Positions 60,665-64,000 of a DNA stretch of 64,000 bases are shown here, piece after piece; positions within the stretch are counted from its first letter, which is position 1, and each line of letters begins with the position of its first letter. Source of the DNA: Subtercola boreus (GTDB taxonomy: Bacteria; Actinomycetota; Actinomycetes; Actinomycetales; Microbacteriaceae); the NCBI RefSeq assembly GCF_003399645.1, contig NZ_NBXD01000030.1, forward strand, positions 248,001 through 312,000, in the 5' to 3' direction. The position numbers and the translations under genes were made by a program. The notes beneath the pieces were generated by a model, which saw nothing but the letters and a program-made list of their open reading frames with translations, had not been told where the DNA came from and ran no database searches.

Positions 60665-61535
60665 GGGTCACCGCCTCATAGATTCTGCGCGGCTGGGTCA
60701 ACCACACGTCGTCGGAGTACGCCGCAATGTGTTCGAGCGCACGGGTCAGCTGCTTCAGCCGGAACGGCACGCCCGAGATGAACGAGTGCACGATGATGCT
60801 CATCACCAGTGGTTGCCCCTCCTCGCGCGCGGCGGCCAGCAGTTCGTCGAACTCGTCGATGATCATGTCGGCGAACTCGCTGGGCGCGACCCCCCGGCCG
60901 ATCATGGAGGTGCTGTCGTTCAGTTCGAGGCCGTAGGGCATCGCCAGCAGGGGCGCGTTGCGGGTGTTCAGCCAGACAGGCTGGTCGTCGAGCCGCAGAT
61001 CCATCACGTAGCGGTACCCCGCCTCGGCGAGCAGGTCGAGGGTGCTCTCGGTGTGGGTGAGCCACGGGCTCGACCAGCCGGTGGGCCGCGCACCCTCCTC
61101 ACGCTCGATGCGATCGGCCACCTCGTCGAGGTAGGCGCGCTCTTCGGCCTCGCCGAGACCGGCCAGCGAGTCGGAGTTCGACACCCCGTGGCCCACGATC
61201 TCCGACCCGAGCCGGCGGGCGAGGGCGACCAGTTCGGGTGCCGAATCGTAGACGGCGGTGTTCAGCAGGATGGTCGGGGCGATCCCGAACGTCTCCAGCC
61301 GTCTGAGCAGCCGGAAGGCTCCCACCCGGTTGCCGTAGTCGCGCCAGCTCGCGTTCACGAGGTCGGGGGCGGGAACGCCGTCGAGCAGGTTCTCGACGTG
61401 CCCGTCACCGAAGTGGTAGTCCTCGATGCCCACGGCCACGTACACGGCGAGTTTCTTCCCGTCGGGCCAGGGCGCCTGTGCCCGATCCGCGACAGGTGCA
61501 TAGTCGTAGCGGTCGTGGGTGTTGAGCGAGCTCAT
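60648..61535 (-). CDS. PuuE-like polysaccharide deacetylase-fold amidohydrolase
   Basis: 295 residues from ATG 61535 (ATGA overlap with the gene upstream). NodB-like fold: LAVYVAVGIEDYHFGDG, SWRDYGNRVGAFRLLRRLE, EIVGHGVSNSDSLAGL, then GWSSPWLTHTESTLDLLAEA. The pattern and gene context resemble PuuE-type allantoinase and cyclic imide hydrolases rather than sugar deacetylases, pointing to ring opening of a hydantoin- or imide-like compound. Substrate not proven. Cytoplasmic (no signal). Confidence 0.75.
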
Positions 61536-63139
61536 GCGTTTCCGATCCATCGGGTCATGCCGACATCCGTTGCGGCGGCGCGGCGGACCATTGCCTGGTA
61601 GTGCCCGAAGACGCGGTCTTCGGCGCGCCTGGCCCGTTCGATCACGGGCAGCTTGCGGGCGAAGAACTCGCGCGCCTCAGCCAGCAGAGCTTCTTCGTCG
61701 ACCCGGGTGAGGGCCCCGTTCTCGAAGACCACCTCGCCGTTCACGACCGTCAGCCGAACGCTGGTGCCCGACTCGCAGTAGACCAGTTGGCCCCGCAGAT
61801 CGTTGAAGGGAGTGAAGGCATTCGAGTGCAGGTCGAGCATGGCCAGATCGGCGAGGTACCCCTCCTCGAGCATCCCGAGCCGGTCGCTCTGCAGCAGAGC
61901 GGATGCTCCACCACGCCACAGACTGTCGAGAACCTCGTCGGCGCGCGGCCACTGGTCGCTGTCGAGACCCGAGACGTTGTGGATCAACCCGGTGGCCTTC
62001 ACGACGCCCCAGACGTTGGCGCTGTCGTCGCAGATCGCCTCATCGATGCCGAGACTCACGGTGACGCCGTGGTCTCTCATGCGGCGGTAGGGAGCGACAC
62101 CACTGCCGAGTCGCAGATTGCTCACCGGATTGTGGGCCACCGTCGCGCCGGACTCGGCGATCAGCCGAAGGTCGGTGTCGTCGACCCATACCGCGTGGAT
62201 GACGTTCATCCGATCGCTCAACAGCCCCAGGTCGGCGGTGTACTGCACGAGCGAGCGGCCGCCGAACCTCGGCTGGTCGTCGGCCAGCGTGCGCTGCACC
62301 TTCGTCTCGAGCATGTGGGCGAAGAGGGGGATATGGTGCAGCCGGCTCAGCTCGTCGAGGGCCCCGAAATACTCGGGACTGACGCGCTGCGGTGCCGAGA
62401 TCGAGACGGCTGCGGTCAGTCGGCCGTCTTCGGCACCGTGCCAGCGCTCGATCAGGTGGGCGTACGCCTCGAGCAGCCCGGCGGCATCGAGGGGCGCCGG
62501 CCGGCCGAGTCCACGGAGCAGCGCCTCATCGGCCCCCTCCGCGATGAAGGGCAGTTTCTCGGCCTCACTCAGCTCCGGCTGGTCGAGGGCGACCGAGGCC
62601 CGTATGCCGCAATCGGCATATGCCTGCATGACCGCATCGATGATGTCCGGCGTCGGGTACGGCATGAGAAAGGCATCGTCCTGAACGGTCGTCGTTCCGG
62701 TGCGCAGCATCTCGAGGGCGGCGAGCATCGTGCGCAGGTACGCCTCCCGGGGCGTCGGTGCGAGCGCCGGGTCGGCCGGGGATTCGTAGAGCATGAACAG
62801 CTCGAGCGGCAGGCTCGGCAGCGAGCCCTTCAGATGGTTCGCGGGCGAGTGGAAGTGCGCGTTGATGAGGCCCGGAACGAGCAGGTGGTGCCCGCCACCG
62901 TCGATGACGCGCGAAGACCCGGTCATGGTCGTGCCCCCCGGCGCGTCGCTGGCTGCGGACGCGCCCGTGGGCTCGACTCCGGATGCGGCGGCACCCTCAC
63001 GGCCCCTCTCGAAGGCCGACCGGGCATCGGCGCCGATGGTGTCGATCACCGTGCCGTCGACGTACACGTCGGTCGGCCCGTACATTCCCGACACCTCGTC
63101 GGCGTCGTAGACGAACACGCCGGTGAACAGGATGCTCAT
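61532..63139 (-). CDS. TRZ/ATZ-type amidohydrolase (deaminase/chlorohydrolase family)
   Basis: 535 residues from ATG 63139. Metal ligands HxH in INAHFHSPANHLKG, then His in PLFAHMLE, His in NVIHAVW and Asp in SLGIDEAICDDSANV. The fold covers guanine/cytosine deaminases, atrazine-type hydrolases and hydantoinase relatives. An insertion of low complexity (about 45-75: GREGAAASGVEPTGASAAS) near the N-terminus is unusual. Co-translated with the PuuE-like and racemase genes; probably removes an amine or substituent from a heterocycle. Confidence 0.85.
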   Translation of the reverse strand: MSILFTGVFVYDADEVSGMYGPTDVYVDGTVIDTIGADARSAFERGREGAAASGVEPTGASAASDAPGGTTMTGSSRVIDGGGHHLLVPGLINAHFHSPANHLKGSLPSLPLELFMLYESPADPALAPTPREAYLRTMLAALEMLRTGTTTVQDDAFLMPYPTPDIIDAVMQAYADCGIRASVALDQPELSEAEKLPFIAEGADEALLRGLGRPAPLDAAGLLEAYAHLIERWHGAEDGRLTAAVSISAPQRVSPEYFGALDELSRLHHIPLFAHMLETKVQRTLADDQPRFGGRSLVQYTADLGLLSDRMNVIHAVWVDDTDLRLIAESGATVAHNPVSNLRLGSGVAPYRRMRDHGVTVSLGIDEAICDDSANVWGVVKATGLIHNVSGLDSDQWPRADEVLDSLWRGGASALLQSDRLGMLEEGYLADLAMLDLHSNAFTPFNDLRGQLVYCESGTSVRLTVVNGEVVFENGALTRVDEEALLAEAREFFARKLPVIERARRAEDRVFGHYQAMVRRAAATDVGMTRWIGNA

Positions 63140-63852
63140 GACCGAACCTCCCCGGGTCGGCCCCAGGTCAGGGCGCGCGAGGTGGTGAGACCCTGCGCCA
63201 CGAGTCCCTCGGCGAGGGTGACGGCGGCGGAGACACCCTCGATCACAGGAACCCCCAGCGCACTCGCGAGGGGTGCGACGAGATCGGCCAGCCCGGCGCA
63301 GCCCAGGATGATCGCCTCGGCCCTGTCGTCGGCGATCGCCCGTCGCCCCTCGGCCACGAACAGGTCGAGCAGGTGCAGAGACCCCGAGGTCACCTCGGAC
63401 ACCGGTTCGTCGACGGCCCGTACCGTGGCGCGGTGGCCGAGGCCGAGCGTTCTCACGACGCGGTCGGACTGCTCGATGGTGCGGGCGGGCATCGTGATGA
63501 TGCTGAAGCGGTGGGCGAGCAGCGCCGCCGTCATCAGCGCAGCCTCGGTCATGCCGACGACCGGCCCGGTCGCGGCCTCGCGGGCGCCCGGCAACCCGGT
63601 GTCGCCGAAACAGGCGATGACGTAGGCGTCGGGCCGGGCCGCGGCGGACTCGGCGGCTTCGAGCCGCTCGACCTCGGCCAGCACGGCGGCCGAACCGTGC
63701 ACCTCGTCGATATGGCTCTCGATGCTGGGGACGCCGGTCGGCGCGGTGACGGCGAGCAGCTCGGTGTCGGGCCGGGCGATCGCGCTGGCAGCCTCGACCA
63801 CGGCGTCGGTCATCGAGGCGGTCGTATTGGGGTTGACGATGGCGATCAGCAT
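63136..63852 (-). CDS. Hydantoin/aspartate-glutamate racemase family protein
   Basis: 238 residues. Two catalytic Cys residues: Cys81 (IACFGDTG) and Cys185 (LGCAGLADL), with IVNPNTTASMTDAV at the start. This matches hydantoin racemase (HyuE-like) better than Asp/Glu racemases. It would interconvert enantiomers of a 5-substituted hydantoin so that both can be opened. ATGA and TGATG overlaps on both sides. Confidence 0.87.
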   Translation of the reverse strand: MLIAIVNPNTTASMTDAVVEAASAIARPDTELLAVTAPTGVPSIESHIDEVHGSAAVLAEVERLEAAESAAARPDAYVIACFGDTGLPGAREAATGPVVGMTEAALMTAALLAHRFSIITMPARTIEQSDRVVRTLGLGHRATVRAVDEPVSEVTSGSLHLLDLFVAEGRRAIADDRAEAIILGCAGLADLVAPLASALGVPVIEGVSAAVTLAEGLVAQGLTTSRALTWGRPGEVRS

Positions 63853-64000
63853 CAGCGCACCCCCTCGCGCGAGACGTGCTCGACGGCGGCGGCGGCCAGG
63901 GCGTCGATGCCGAAGTCGCCGATCGCGATAGCGGCAGCCGCAGCCCCCGCGTGCGCTGCGGCCACCGCATCAGCGGTCTGCAGGTGCCGAGCGGCGAAGG
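63852..64000 (-). CDS. Unidentified gene, C-terminal end (partial)
   Basis: Only the last 48 codons are in the window. They end ...AIAIGDFGIDALAAAAVEHV-SREGVR, an Ala-rich helical tail. The stop overlaps the racemase start (TGATG), so it is the next upstream gene of the same operon. Not enough to name a family; a further amidase or hydantoinase-type enzyme would fit but is a guess. Confidence 0.6.
   Translation of the reverse strand, partial: FAARHLQTADAVAAAHAGAAAAAIAIGDFGIDALAAAAVEHVSREGVR

Noticed and set aside
61601-63625. Long plus-strand open frame opposite the amidohydrolase and racemase
   Set aside because: No start context or domain; the minus-strand genes have catalytic motifs and coupled starts.

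Overview
The window is high-GC DNA from an actinobacterium, most likely a member of the Microbacteriaceae. The evidence is the strong G/C third-position bias, many GTG starts, four-base start/stop overlaps, many TetR/LacI/IclR/GntR switches next to oxidoreductases and transporters, a BioQ-regulated bioYMN module, and a small protein (30852-31193) of a type I associate with Microbacteriaceae. I saw no rRNA, tRNA, CRISPR array, insertion sequence or phage. It reads as ordinary chromosome, rich in accessory metabolism and in well-preserved operators.

Region by region: 1-187 holds the metal-binding start of a copper P-type ATPase behind a CsoR-type palindrome. 241-8822 holds a nuclease/phosphatase-fold protein, two TetR/oxidoreductase divergons with tandem operators, an ArsR-MFS operon, an excisionase-like/PIN toxin-antitoxin pair, and an aldo/keto reductase. 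9062-12383 is a probable envelope-stress island: PRC-barrel/DUF2382 protein, membrane-helix protein, ECF sigma factor, Asp23-like protein and companion. 12416-17530 holds an EAL-DICT gene and a secreted GH2 glycosidase, each broken by one frameshift, and the LacI regulator of the glycosidase. 17722-20943 holds an orphan ParA coupled to a 13-codon leader ORF, an aldo/keto reductase, and a TetR/epimerase pair. 20931-27896 holds a DUF4436 membrane protein and a four-gene catabolic operon (two zinc dehydrogenases, a beta-hydroxyacid dehydrogenase, a DddP/creatinase-like M24 protein), divergent from an XRE-cupin regulator that is followed by a RibD-type reductase.

28043-34865 holds membrane transporters (VIT, FNT, APC), a HAD phosphatase, a two-gene unit of unknown function, and an ABC-2-like membrane protein divergent from its TetR regulator. 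34932-36828 holds gene remnants, then a Fic AMP-transferase with its own DNA-binding domain and a triple operator. 36904-40448 holds a TetR regulator flanked by two drug-efflux MFS genes; the second has no ordinary start codon. 40531-45681 holds small proteins, a PhyH dioxygenase, and a 3-oxoacid CoA-transferase divergent from its IclR regulator. 45715-49043 holds a MacB-type ABC exporter and an enoyl-CoA hydratase-family hydrolase. 49159-52065 is the biotin importer (bioY, bioM, bioN and a CHY zinc-finger gene) divergent from bioQ, with two BioQ boxes between. 52121-55136 holds DoxX, an SDR, a lipid-anchored intradiol dioxygenase-like protein and a GntR regulator. 55242-64000 is one tightly overlapping minus-strand operon: oligopeptide-type ABC importer, PuuE-like amidohydrolase, TRZ/ATZ-type amidohydrolase, hydantoin/Asp-Glu racemase and a further partial gene. 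It fits uptake and ring-opening of a cyclic amide or imide.

The dominant pattern is local switches: a regulator, a divergent target and visible repeated operators. The items most worth checking are the Fic triple operator, the non-AUG start of the MFS gene at 39216, the M24 operon with a substituted metal ligand, the cyclic-amide operon, the ParA leader ORF, and the three frameshifted genes, two of which are neighbours.
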